A stretch of 64,000 bases of DNA from Pantoea latae (lineage in GTDB: Bacteria > Pseudomonadota > Gammaproteobacteria > Enterobacterales > Enterobacteriaceae), in the NCBI RefSeq assembly GCF_002077695.1, contig NZ_MWUE01000008.1, forward strand, positions 186,001 to 250,000, written 5' to 3'. The translations under genes and the position numbers were made by a program. This document shows, piece by piece, positions 1-8,116 of the stretch. The notes under the pieces are model-generated. The model ran no database searches and was not told the origin of the DNA. It saw only the letters and a list, made by a program, of their open reading frames with translations. Positions within the stretch are counted from its first letter, which is position 1, and each line of letters opens with the position of its first letter.

Positions 1-356
1 GCGGTCAGACGCAGACGCGCCCAGTTTTCCGGGCCACCGATAAAGCGCCGGCCGCTGGCGCAGCGCAGCATCGGCAGCGGCAGCCAGCAGTCCGCCAGCA
101 GCGCCAGCGAGTCGACCAGCGCCACGTCCGATTCAGGCCGCACCACTTCCGGCGCGCCGCCGTCCTCGGGATAGAGCAGAAACTTGCCGCTGTTGCCGTC
201 AACGTTGAGGCGCAGCAGCGGACCGTTCGCCGTCTGACGCACAAACTGGCGTCGCGCCTGGCCGGCGGCGATGCGCAGGCCGAAGTCGAGAAACTGCACG
301 CCGCTCTCTTCGATCAGCGTGATTTTTTGTTTGTCATCGATCAGGGGAGCCAACAT
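1..356 (-). CDS. srfB: SrfB-family protein, N-terminal part (runs off the window)
   Basis: This is the first 118 codons of a gene reading leftward out of the window. The ATG is at 356-354, two bases after the srfA stop, so the two genes are almost certainly translated from one mRNA. The start MLAPLIDDKQKITLIEESG followed by VQFLDFGL matches, from memory, the N-terminus of the large SrfB proteins of the enterobacterial srfABC cluster. That cluster was first noted in Salmonella as SsrB-regulated, and its biochemical role is unresolved. No catalytic motif is visible in the part present. The name rests on N-terminal resemblance plus position behind srfA. Confidence 0.75.
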   Translation of the reverse strand, partial: MLAPLIDDKQKITLIEESGVQFLDFGLRIAAGQARRQFVRQTANGPLLRLNVDGNSGKFLLYPEDGGAPEVVRPESDVALVDSLALLADCWLPLPMLRCASGRRFIGGPENWARLRLT

Positions 357-358
357 GG

Positions 359-1639
359 TTACTTACTCTCGCGCGTAATCGTCATCGGGAAGGATTTGTT
401 GTCGCTGAACAGCGCTTCGCACACGGCGGCGCCATCTCCCGGTTTACACATCAGCTGCGGCATGCGGTAGCGCGAGCCGTCGCTGCATTTGGCGGTGTAG
501 CGGCTGCGGATCGAGAGCTGGCCGCTGCCGAGCATCGCGGCGGAAACCTCGTCGGCGCTGCAGCGCAGGTTATTGCCCTGGGTGACCGTGGCGCTGCCTT
601 TGCCCGCGCTGAGTTCATAGCGCAGCACCGGAGAGGCGCCGCCCGGCAGGGAGTTTTGCATCACCACGCGCCAGCGGCCGTCGACCACGCTAATCGCGCC
701 GTTGCGGACGTCCTCTACGCTCATTTTCAGCGCGGCGTCGGCGGTGGGCACGGCGGGCGTCACCACGCTGGCGAGCGTAGCGGAAGGCGCAGCCGGCTCG
801 GCGGGCGCGGCGACGCTGGCCGGCGCCTGCGGCAGGGTGGTCGCCAGCTTCTGCGCGGCAATCAGCGCGGCAGGCGGCGCGACAGTGGCGGCCACCGGGG
901 CGCCTGGCTGCGGTGCGGCGACCGGCGTCGGCTGATGCAGCCAGAACGCGGCGGCGGCGGCCACCGCCAGCGCCAGCGGCGCGAGCATCCAGACGCGCAT
1001 GGCGCGGCGCGGCGCGACAGCGGGCGTCATCACCGGCGCAGCTTCAGGCAGGGGTTCAGGTTCAGACAGCGGCTCTGGCTCAGGGATGATTTCCGGCATC
1101 GCAGGCGGCGGCGCGGCGATGACCGGCTCCGGCAGCAGCGGCGGCAGCGCCTCTTCCAGCGTTTCGCGCAGGCAGGCGAGCGCGTCGTCGCGCGTGCGCG
1201 CCTGCGCGTCAACAAAGCCCCAGAAGGTGATCACCGGCTTGCCGTCCACCAGATAGACATACTGCTGATCGGGAAACTGCAGCGCTTTGGCCAGCAGCGC
1301 GCCGAACAGGCGCATCGCCGGATTGTCGGCTTCACGCGCGCGCGCGCTAAGCGCCTGCATCTCCTGCTGGGTCGTCGTGAGCTGATCCAGCGCCTGACGG
1401 CGCTCATAATCGCTGGCGCCCAGCCAGGATTTCACCTTGCCGCTGAACGGCGCGTACCAGTCGAGGCGGTCGCCGCGCGCGTTGGGCTGAGGAATGGCGA
1501 GGCAGTTTGCCAGCGCGGTCTGACGACGCAGCCGCAGGGTTTCACGTATTTGCAGGGCGGATGCGTAGACCGGCTGGCCGTTTTCACCCAGCGCCAGCAC
1601 CGCGTCGAGATTGCCGCTGCGCAGAAAAGTTTTTGCCAC
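359..1639 (-). CDS. srfA: SrfA-family protein
   Basis: A 426-residue protein whose N-terminus (MAKTFLRSGNLDAVLALGENG) is typical of SrfA family members. Residues 1-160 look globular. A Pro/Glu-rich linker (about 170-205, repeated EPEPL-type motifs) precedes one hydrophobic segment near 214-235 (WMLAPLALAVAAAAAFWL). An Ala/Pro-rich stretch follows, then a C-terminal domain with four cysteines that is probably periplasmic. The layout is that of a bitopic membrane protein with proline-rich spacers on both sides of the membrane. It is the first visible gene of the leftward srfA-srfB unit. The function of the family is not established; the older label 'virulence effector' rests on regulation, not on a known activity. 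Confidence 0.8.
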   Translation of the reverse strand: MAKTFLRSGNLDAVLALGENGQPVYASALQIRETLRLRRQTALANCLAIPQPNARGDRLDWYAPFSGKVKSWLGASDYERRQALDQLTTTQQEMQALSARAREADNPAMRLFGALLAKALQFPDQQYVYLVDGKPVITFWGFVDAQARTRDDALACLRETLEEALPPLLPEPVIAAPPPAMPEIIPEPEPLSEPEPLPEAAPVMTPAVAPRRAMRVWMLAPLALAVAAAAAFWLHQPTPVAAPQPGAPVAATVAPPAALIAAQKLATTLPQAPASVAAPAEPAAPSATLASVVTPAVPTADAALKMSVEDVRNGAISVVDGRWRVVMQNSLPGGASPVLRYELSAGKGSATVTQGNNLRCSADEVSAAMLGSGQLSIRSRYTAKCSDGSRYRMPQLMCKPGDGAAVCEALFSDNKSFPMTITRESK

Positions 1640-1763
1640 CTGTTGGGCCCTTATCGGTCGAATTCTGAGGCAGAAAATCGTGTGTTATCGGCGATTGGGG
1701 TGATTTTACGTCGATCAACAGCAAATCAAACGGCGGAAAAAACGGTGATTAAGGGCGTTTTTC

Positions 1764-1792
1764 GCGCGCTGCGAGAAAAATGTGCAGCGCGC
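1764..1792 (-). terminator. GC-rich hairpin downstream of ydcO
   Basis: GCGCGCTG at 1764-1771 and CAGCGCGC at 1785-1792 form a perfect 8-bp stem just beyond the ydcO stop. On the minus strand it is followed by GAAAAACGCCC and not by a U tract, so it is a weak intrinsic-terminator candidate. It may only protect a 3' end. Confidence 0.3.
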
Positions 1793-1800
1793 GTAAGCGG

Positions 1801-2976
1801 TTATGCGGCGTGCGGCTTCAGCACCGCGTGCGCCGCCAGGCCGCCGACCAGCCCCCAGAACGCGGCGCCGACACCAAGCAGCGAGAGGCCAGAGGCGGTG
1901 ATCAAAAAGGTGATGGCAGCGGTGTCGCGCGTACTGGGATCCGCCAGCGCGCGCGTCAGGCTGCCGCTCAAGGTCGACAGCAGCGCCAGACCGGCGAGGG
2001 TGGCGATTAGCGGCGAGGGCAGCGCCACAAACAGCGCGGCGATCAGCGCGCCGGAGAGCCCGGCCAGCAGATAAAAGCCGCCGGCCAGCGCGGCGGCCAT
2101 CCAGCGGCGACGCGGATCGGCGTCGACCTCGTCGCCCATACAGATGGCGGCGGTGATCGCGGCGATGCAGACGGAAAAGCCGCCAAACGGTGACAGCAGC
2201 AGGGCGGCCAGCCCGGTCCAGCCGATCAGCGCCGAAACCGGCGGCTGATAGCCGTGCGCCTGCAGCGTGGCAATGCCCGGCGCATTTTGCGACACCATGG
2301 TGACGAAGAAAAAAGGCAGGCCGACACCCAGCAGCGCGGTGAGGCTAAAATGCGGCATGATGCCCTGCGGCAGAGCAAAGCTGGCCGTCTGCGCCGGAAA
2401 ATGGATTGTCTGCCGGGCCAGCGCCACCGCGACGCCGGCGGCCAGCGCGGCGAGAATGGCGTAGCGCGCCAGCCAGCGCCGCGCCAGCAGCCAGGCGAGA
2501 CACATGGCGCCGCACAGCGCAAAATCGTGCTGCAGTCCGGTAAACGCCTCCAGACCGAAGCGCAGCAGGATCCCGGCGAGCATCGCCGAAGCGATCGCGG
2601 GCGGGATAATGCGCATCAGACGCGCGAACAGCCCGGTGACGCCGCTCAGCACGATCAGCGCGTTGGCGAAGATAAACACGCCCACCGCTTCATTGAGGGT
2701 CAGCCCCTGCAGGCTGGTGGCCAGCAGCGCCGCGCCGGGCGTCGACCAGGCGCACAGGATCGGCATGCGCGTCCAGAGTGACAGGCCCAGCGAGCAGAGG
2801 CCCATGGCGATACCCAGCATCGACAGCCAGCCGCCGATCTGCACCGAGGAGGCGCCGGCCGCCTGCGCCGCCTGAAAAATAATGGCCGCAGAGCTGCTGT
2901 AGCCGACCAGCACGGCGACAAACCCCGACACCAGCAGGGGAAAAGAGAAGGCGGATCGCGCCGTGATGCTCTGCAT
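1801..2976 (-). CDS. ydcO: BenE/YdcO-family inner-membrane transporter
   Basis: A 391-residue polytopic membrane protein of the benzoate/H+ symporter (BenE) family, resembling E. coli YdcO. It is almost entirely hydrophobic with roughly 11-12 membrane segments. The start at 2976 (MQSITARSAFSFP) is chosen because a strong GGAGG lies just upstream; an upstream in-frame start at 3033 would cross the operator region. It is divergent from an XRE-cupin regulator exactly as ydcO is from ydcN in E. coli, and an inverted repeat lies between them, so control by that neighbour is likely. The substrate is unproven for YdcO; aromatic acids are the family guess. Confidence 0.88.
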   Translation of the reverse strand: MQSITARSAFSFPLLVSGFVAVLVGYSSSAAIIFQAAQAAGASSVQIGGWLSMLGIAMGLCSLGLSLWTRMPILCAWSTPGAALLATSLQGLTLNEAVGVFIFANALIVLSGVTGLFARLMRIIPPAIASAMLAGILLRFGLEAFTGLQHDFALCGAMCLAWLLARRWLARYAILAALAAGVAVALARQTIHFPAQTASFALPQGIMPHFSLTALLGVGLPFFFVTMVSQNAPGIATLQAHGYQPPVSALIGWTGLAALLLSPFGGFSVCIAAITAAICMGDEVDADPRRRWMAAALAGGFYLLAGLSGALIAALFVALPSPLIATLAGLALLSTLSGSLTRALADPSTRDTAAITFLITASGLSLLGVGAAFWGLVGGLAAHAVLKPHAA

Positions 2977-2990
2977 AAAACCTCCGTCGT

Positions 2991-3029
2991 GCGTTATAGC
3001 GCACATCGTAGCAGTGTGCGCTATAGCGC
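2991..3029. promoter_or_regulatory. Inverted-repeat operator between ydcO and ydcN
   Basis: TATAGCGCACA (2995-3005) and TGTGCGCTATA (3015-3025) are perfect reverse complements separated by 9 bases. The arms extend to 15 bases with one mismatch. A second, shorter dyad (TAGCGCT near 3023, AGTGCTA near 3032) overlaps the right edge. The position between divergent genes suggests the YdcN binding site controlling both promoters. Confidence 0.6.
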
Positions 3030-3068
3030 TCAAGTGCTACACTGCCGCCACGATTTCAGGAGAAGCCT

Positions 3069-3614
3069 ATGGAAAATCTGCATCAGCATCTCAGCGAGGC
3101 GCTGAAACAGCTGCGTCAGGCGAACGGCTGGAGCCTGACGCTGGCCGCGGAGCGCACCGGCGTCAGCAAAGCGATGCTCGGCCAGATCGAGCGCGGCGAG
3201 TCCAGCCCGACGGTGGCGACGCTGTGGAAAATCGCCACCGGTTTTAACGTGCCGTTTTCCTTTTTTATTCACGGCAACGGGCTGCCGCCAGGGGAAAGCG
3301 CGCGCTTCAGCCAGCCTAATGCGCAGATGACGGTGCGGCCGCTGCTGCCCTGGGACGCGCAGCTGCGCTTCGATCTGCTGGCGGTGGAGCTGGCGGCCGG
3401 CGCGCAGAGCGACTCCTCGCCACACGAAAAAGGCTGCGTCGAGCAGGTGGTGGTGATCGAGGGCGAGCTGCTGCTCGGCACCGGCGGCGTCTGGCGGCGG
3501 CTGCAGGCGGGCGAGGCGTGGCAGTTCGCCGCCGACGTGGCGCACAGCTACCGCAATCCGCTCGCCACGCCGCTGCGCTTTCACAGCCTGATCCACTACC
3601 TGCAGCACCCCTGA
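3069..3614 (+). CDS. ydcN: XRE-family regulator with C-terminal cupin domain (YdcN-like)
   Basis: A 181-residue regulator. Residues 10-65 form a lambda-repressor-type helix-turn-helix (LTLAAERTGVSKAMLGQIERG), and residues about 75-180 form a small cupin with EKGCVEQVVVIEGELLLG and a His near the C-terminus. The domain order is that of YdcN/PuuR-type sensors, where the cupin is thought to bind a small ligand. The start at 3069 has AGGAG seven bases upstream. The gene is divergent from ydcO with a clear dyad between, implying local control. The ligand is unknown. Confidence 0.88.
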   Translation: MENLHQHLSEALKQLRQANGWSLTLAAERTGVSKAMLGQIERGESSPTVATLWKIATGFNVPFSFFIHGNGLPPGESARFSQPNAQMTVRPLLPWDAQLRFDLLAVELAAGAQSDSSPHEKGCVEQVVVIEGELLLGTGGVWRRLQAGEAWQFAADVAHSYRNPLATPLRFHSLIHYLQHP

Positions 3615-3625
3615 CCTTACAAATT

Positions 3626-3661
3626 GATACGAAGGTAAACTACACAGTTTACCTTCGTATC
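3626..3661. promoter_or_regulatory. Perfect 16-bp inverted repeat upstream of the MarR gene
   Basis: GATACGAAGGTAAACT (3626-3641) and its exact reverse complement AGTTTACCTTCGTATC (3646-3661) flank the loop ACAC. The dyad ends 32 bases before the MarR-family ATG and is not followed by a T tract, so it reads as an operator and not as a terminator. Autoregulation by the adjacent MarR protein is the simplest reading. Confidence 0.7.
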
Positions 3662-3693
3662 TCTATACTGCGATGAACGTAAGGAGAAGAGCG

Positions 3694-4125
3694 ATGAGCG
3701 AACTGACTGAATCGGCCGCAACGCTGCGCAGGCTGATCGGCAAGCTGAGTCGTCGACTGCGCGAATCCGCGCCGCCGGGCGATCTCACCTGGTCGCAGGT
3801 TTCGGTGCTGGGCTATCTGGTACGCGACGGCGCGATGACCGTCACCGAACTGGCTGCGGCGGAAGGGGTGCGCACCCAGTCGATGGGCGCCACCGTTGCC
3901 AGCCTGCTGGCGGTGGGCATGGTGCAGGGCGAAGCGGATCCTCATGACGGACGCAAAACCCGCTATCTGCCGACGCCAGCCGCCCGCGCGCTGATCGCCG
4001 CCAACCGCGCCCTGCGCGACGACTGGCTGGTGCGCGTCATCGACACGCAGCTTAGCCCCGACGAACAGCAACTGCTGCGCGCCGCTATTCCCTTACTGCA
4101 ACGACTCGCCGACAACGCATCCTGA
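3694..4125 (+). CDS. MarR-family transcriptional regulator
   Basis: A 143-residue winged-helix repressor. The recognition region TVTELAAAEGVRTQSMGATVASLLAVGMV is followed by a wing with the conserved DPHDGRKTRYL (D-x-R-x-x-x-L type) and C-terminal dimerisation helices. The start at 3694 (MSELTESAATL) follows AAGGAGAAGAGCG; an upstream ATG at 3673 lacks a ribosome site. It is the first gene of a rightward trio with an isochorismatase-fold hydrolase and an AbrB-type membrane protein (11-base gap, then 1 base), so it probably represses them from the dyad just upstream. The inducer is unknown. Confidence 0.9.
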   Translation: MSELTESAATLRRLIGKLSRRLRESAPPGDLTWSQVSVLGYLVRDGAMTVTELAAAEGVRTQSMGATVASLLAVGMVQGEADPHDGRKTRYLPTPAARALIAANRALRDDWLVRVIDTQLSPDEQQLLRAAIPLLQRLADNAS

Positions 4126-4136
4126 GAGGATTTTCC

Positions 4137-4694
4137 ATGGCTCTGACCACCCTTGATACCCAAACCGCCCTGATTATTATTGACCTGCAGCACGGCATCG
4201 TGCGTCTGCCGCTGGTGCACCAGCCGCAGCCGGTGATCGACCTCTGCGCGCAGCTTGCCGACGGATTTCGTGCGCATCAGCTGCCGGTGGCGCTGGTGAA
4301 CGTCGCCGGCGGCGCGCCGGGCCGCAACGAGCAGGCGCGTCACAGCGGCGACCTGCCGGCCGACTGGGCGACGCTGGTGCCGGAAATGGCGCCGCAGCCG
4401 GGCGATATCACCGTGACCAAGAAAACCTGGGGCGCGTTTCATCAGACCGATCTGCATGCCGAGCTGCAGCAGCGCGGCGTGACCCAGGTGGTGGTGTGCG
4501 GCATCGCCACCAGCATCGGCGTGGAGTCCACCGCGCGTCAGGCGTATGAACTAGGTTACAACGTCACCTTAGCCACCGACGCCATGACCGATCTCAATCT
4601 CGACACCCATCACAACAGCGTCGAGCTGATTTTCCCGCGCCTCGGCGAAACCGGCTCTACCGCCGACGTGCTGGCACTACTTAGCGCGCGCTAA
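4137..4694 (+). CDS. Isochorismatase-fold hydrolase without the catalytic cysteine
   Basis: A 185-residue protein of the isochorismatase/cysteine-hydrolase superfamily. The N-terminal aspartate is in LIIIDLQHGI, and a lysine follows in TVTKKTWGAF. The region that normally carries the nucleophilic Cys reads GIATSIGVESTAR, so a Gly occupies that place. True isochorismatases such as EntB and PhzD also lack this Cys, whereas amidase-type members need it. The enzyme is therefore more likely to act on a vinyl ether or similar bond, or by another mechanism, than as a nicotinamidase. It is tightly linked to the upstream MarR gene and the downstream membrane protein. The substrate cannot be read from the sequence. 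Confidence 0.8.
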   Translation: MALTTLDTQTALIIIDLQHGIVRLPLVHQPQPVIDLCAQLADGFRAHQLPVALVNVAGGAPGRNEQARHSGDLPADWATLVPEMAPQPGDITVTKKTWGAFHQTDLHAELQQRGVTQVVVCGIATSIGVESTARQAYELGYNVTLATDAMTDLNLDTHHNSVELIFPRLGETGSTADVLALLSAR

Positions 4695-4695
4695 G

Positions 4696-5766
4696 ATGAC
4701 GATGGCACAGGCGGGTCTGACGCGCTGGGCCGGGCTGATTGCCGGCTCGGCGGCGCTGGTCGTGGCGCTGGAGTGGCTGCATATTCCGGCCGCGCTGCTG
4801 CTCGGCCCGATGTTCGCCGCCATCGGCTTTGCCGCATCCGGCCGCGCGCTGAAAATATCGCGGCCGCTGTTCAACTGCGCTCAGGCAACGGTGGGCGCGA
4901 TGATCGCCGCGGCGATCCCTGCCACCATCTTTCATGAGATCGCCGATGACTGGCCGCTGTTTGTGCTGTGCGTCGGCTCGGTGATCGTCGCCAGCCTGGT
5001 GCTGGGCGGGCTGCTGGCGCGCTTTCGCGTGCTGCCCGGCTCGACGGCCATCTGGGGATCCTCGCCCGGCGCGGCCACCGCCATGACGCTGATGGCAGAG
5101 AGCTTCGGCGCCGACGTGCGTCTTGTCGCCTTTATGCAATATCTGCGCGTGATGATGGTGGCGCTGGTGGCAACGCTGGTGACGCGCTTCTGGGCAGGCG
5201 GCGACGGCGGGGCGCCGGCAACATCGCCCGCGCTTAACCTCTTCGCGCCGTTCGCGCCGCTCTCGTTCCTGTTTACGCTGCTCACCATCGCCGCCGGCGT
5301 GCTGGCGGCGCGGCTGCTGCGCATTCCCGCCGGTCCGATGCTGATGACGCTGATCGTCGCCTCGGTGGTGCAGGATGTGGGCTGGGTCGAGATCACCCTG
5401 CCGAAATGGCTGCTGGCGCTCGCCTACGCCTTTGTCGGCTGGGGCATCGGCCTGCGCTTTAGCGCGGAGATCCTGCGCTACGCGGCGCACGCCTTTCCGC
5501 GCGTGCTGCTGTCGGTGCTGACGCTGATCGCCATCTGCGGCCTGTTCGCCTTTTTACTGGTGAAATTTGCCGGCATCGATCCGCTCACCGCCTATCTGGC
5601 GACCAGCCCCGGCGGCGCGGATTCGGTGGCGATTATCGCGGCGTCAAGCAACGTCAATATGCCCTTTGTGATGGCGATGCAGACCGGGCGCTTTATCGTG
5701 GTGATGTTCACCGGCCCGATTTTATCGCGCTGGATCGCCAACTGGATGGTACGACGCGCGTTCTGA
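4696..5766 (+). CDS. AbrB-family integral membrane protein
   Basis: A 356-residue hydrophobic protein with about ten membrane segments and the duplicated family signature: STAIWGSSPGAATAMTLM in the first half and YLATSPGGADSVAIIAA in the second. This matches the AbrB/AmoC-like membrane family, which E. coli annotation once called a regulator of aidB expression. A transport role is more plausible from topology. The ATG lies one base past the upstream hydrolase stop, so the two are translationally linked. The unit ends at a convergent terminator shared with the TonB receptor region. Confidence 0.8.
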   Translation: MTMAQAGLTRWAGLIAGSAALVVALEWLHIPAALLLGPMFAAIGFAASGRALKISRPLFNCAQATVGAMIAAAIPATIFHEIADDWPLFVLCVGSVIVASLVLGGLLARFRVLPGSTAIWGSSPGAATAMTLMAESFGADVRLVAFMQYLRVMMVALVATLVTRFWAGGDGGAPATSPALNLFAPFAPLSFLFTLLTIAAGVLAARLLRIPAGPMLMTLIVASVVQDVGWVEITLPKWLLALAYAFVGWGIGLRFSAEILRYAAHAFPRVLLSVLTLIAICGLFAFLLVKFAGIDPLTAYLATSPGGADSVAIIAASSNVNMPFVMAMQTGRFIVVMFTGPILSRWIANWMVRRAF

Positions 5767-5770
5767 AAAA

Positions 5771-5793
5771 CGCCCCGGCGTCTGGCCGGGGCG
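5771..5793 (-). terminator. Rho-independent terminator of the TonB-dependent receptor gene
   Basis: CGCCCCGGC (5771-5779) and GCCGGGGCG (5785-5793) form a 9-bp stem. Read leftward, the stem is followed at once by TTTTT. The terminator serves the leftward receptor gene ending at 5801, and the stem may also slow transcription from the rightward AbrB gene. Confidence 0.85.
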
Positions 5794-5800
5794 ATAAGGT

Positions 5801-7912
5801 TTACTGAAAGGCGTAGCTCAGCGTCAGCCCGACGCTGTAATTCCGTCCCGGCGCCGGTTCGAAATAGCGCCCATTCCCCTCGTTAACGATAACGGAACCG
5901 ACATAGTTGCGGTCGAACAGGTTATCGACGCGGCCAAAGAGATCCAGCGTCCAGTTCTGCACCAGCCACTTATAGCCACTGTTAAGCGCCGCCACGGTAT
6001 AGGAGGGCGCCTTAACGTCGTTAGCGTCGTTGGCGGCGATATTGCTCATATAGCGCAATTCTGCACCGGCGTAAAAGCCCTGTTCCGGCGCGTACTCGAC
6101 GCCGGTGTAAAGCATATTGCGCGCGATGCCGGGGATGCGGTTGCCGTTGCAGCTCTCGTCGCCGCAGGCGTTGCTGTGATAGCGCGCGTCTAGCAGCGTC
6201 CAGGCCGCCTTGACCCGCCAGTCAGCGGCGAACTGCTGATCCACCCCTAGCTCCAGCCCGCGCCGACGGGTTTCGCCGGCGTTTTTATAGGTGGTGCGGC
6301 CGCCGAGGCTGGTGTCGGTGACGATTTCGTTTTTGGTGTCGGTCTGGAACAGCGCGGCGGTGATCAGACCGTTGCCGATGCGTTTTTTCGTGCCGAGCTC
6401 CACCGTGTCGCTGGTCGCCGGTTTTAAGCCGGTATTCAGGCCGGTTTCTCCGTCGGCGCGATAGGAAAGCTCGTTGATGGTTGGCGTCTCAAAACCGCGT
6501 CCGGCTGAGAGATAGGCGTTCCAGCTGCTGTCGATCGCATACTTAAGGGACGCGGCGGGCAGCCATTTGTGGTAGCGCGCATCGCCGCTGTCGTCGCCGT
6601 TGCGAGCGGTGACGTAATAGTCGTTAGAGTCGAAATTAACCGTGCTGAAGCGTAGCCCGGCGTCCAGCGACCACTTGTCGCTCAGCTGCCAGGCGGTTTG
6701 CAGATAGGGATCGAGGTTCCACATCAGGTTGCGTTCGTTGCGGCGGATATCGCCCTTGACGCCGTAATCGCTGCCGCTGAAGTTCTCGAAGCCTTTGCGG
6801 CGCTCGGTCATGGTTTCATAGTCGAGCCCGCCGGTCAGCGTGACCGGCATGCTGAACAGGGTGTCGCGATGGGTCCAGCGGGTGTCGATGCCCTGATAGT
6901 GGCGCGTCAGGTCGATCACCCCGCCCGGATGGGTCGGGTTGCTCTGGGTCGCTTTAGGGATCGACTGATACTGGGTGGTTTCACGGATCCCGGCGTACAT
7001 CATCACGCTGAGATCGTCATTCTCGCTCATCTGACGCTGATAGCGCAGCCCGCCCTGGGTCTGATCCACGGTTTTGCGCGTGTTGTAGAGCGTGACGTTG
7101 CTTACCACCTGGCGCGGATTGTCGCGCCACTGATCGGGCGTCAGGCCGCCGGGATCCTGCGCCTCGATATGCACGCTGTTGAACAGCAGCGTCAGGGTGC
7201 TGACATCGTCGATGCGCACGCCGAGCTTCGCGTTGCCGAGATTCTTCTGCGCCTCGCTGTGGTCACGGTAGCCGTGCGTAGTGAAGCGCGAGGCGGAAAC
7301 CGTGTAGTTGACATCGCCCGCGTGCGTGCCGTCGCCGGTGGCGCCGCTGGCCTTAACGCTGTTGCGCCAGCTGCCGTAGCTGCCGTACCAGCTGCCGACT
7401 TCCAGCGTGATCGGCTGCTGGCCGGTCTGGGTATCAACGTTGATAACGCCGCCGGAGGCGTTGCCGTAGAGTGCGGAAAAGGGGCCGCGCAGCACGTCAA
7501 TATGGTCAATGGAGCCGATATCGATATTGGAGGTTTGCCCCTGGCCGTCGGGCATGGTGCCGGGAATGCCGTCGACGTAGAGGCGCAGCCCGCGCACGCC
7601 GTAGGTTGAACGCGCGCCAAAGCCGCGCACCGAGAGCTGCAGATCCTGCGCGTAGTTCTGGCGGTTCTGAATTTGCAGGCCCGGCACGCTGCCGAGATTT
7701 TCCGACAGGTTGACGCGCGGCGCGGCCTGGCGCATATCCTCGCCGTTCACCACGCTGACGGCGGCGGGCGTATCGAGTTCGGACAGGCCGGCTGGCGCCG
7801 GCGCGGCGCTGACCACCATGGTGTTGCTGCCGGTGTTGTCCGCCGCCAGCAGCGGCAGCGGCAGCAGAGCGGGCAGCAGCACGCTGGCCTGACGCAGGGA
7901 GACATTTTTCAT
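5801..7912 (-). CDS. pqqU: TonB-dependent outer-membrane receptor, PqqU (YncD) type
   Basis: A 703-residue receptor closely resembling E. coli YncD/PqqU, the outer-membrane receptor shown to take up pyrroloquinoline quinone. A signal peptide (MKNVSLRQASVLLPALLPL) is followed by a plug domain (LDTPAAVSVVNGEDMR, RGFGARSTYGVRGLRLYVDG, LRGPFSALYGNASGGV) and a 22-strand-type barrel ending in YSVGLTLSYAFQ with the terminal Phe-x. The start at 7912 is chosen because the signal peptide begins there; an in-frame start at 7960 adds 16 unrelated residues, and no strong ribosome site marks either. The same window carries the whole pqq operon, so this organism would both make and import PQQ. Confidence 0.9.
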   Translation of the reverse strand: MKNVSLRQASVLLPALLPLPLLAADNTGSNTMVVSAAPAPAGLSELDTPAAVSVVNGEDMRQAAPRVNLSENLGSVPGLQIQNRQNYAQDLQLSVRGFGARSTYGVRGLRLYVDGIPGTMPDGQGQTSNIDIGSIDHIDVLRGPFSALYGNASGGVINVDTQTGQQPITLEVGSWYGSYGSWRNSVKASGATGDGTHAGDVNYTVSASRFTTHGYRDHSEAQKNLGNAKLGVRIDDVSTLTLLFNSVHIEAQDPGGLTPDQWRDNPRQVVSNVTLYNTRKTVDQTQGGLRYQRQMSENDDLSVMMYAGIRETTQYQSIPKATQSNPTHPGGVIDLTRHYQGIDTRWTHRDTLFSMPVTLTGGLDYETMTERRKGFENFSGSDYGVKGDIRRNERNLMWNLDPYLQTAWQLSDKWSLDAGLRFSTVNFDSNDYYVTARNGDDSGDARYHKWLPAASLKYAIDSSWNAYLSAGRGFETPTINELSYRADGETGLNTGLKPATSDTVELGTKKRIGNGLITAALFQTDTKNEIVTDTSLGGRTTYKNAGETRRRGLELGVDQQFAADWRVKAAWTLLDARYHSNACGDESCNGNRIPGIARNMLYTGVEYAPEQGFYAGAELRYMSNIAANDANDVKAPSYTVAALNSGYKWLVQNWTLDLFGRVDNLFDRNYVGSVIVNEGNGRYFEPAPGRNYSVGLTLSYAFQ

Positions 7913-8116
7913 GGATGAAAGACCGTTGTAAAAGAGACGAAAATGAACCAGCTGGAACAATGTGCGCGTATGTTAAGGTTTTTTACGATTATTTGAAAAG
8001 CGTAAATAATAAGGACGTTTTATGCGAAATTCAGCGTCAAAAAATGTTTTCCCAGGCTGGCTTTTTGCCGACTTTCCCTTCAGTGTTAGCTGTTTAGTGG
8101 ATGGACAACAGGAAGA

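Noticed and set aside
656..2074. Long rightward frame of 472 codons opposite srfA and ydcO
   Set aside because: Arg/Gly/His-rich composition with no family pattern, no ribosome site, and it lies antisense to two well-supported genes; typical of GC-rich shadow frames.
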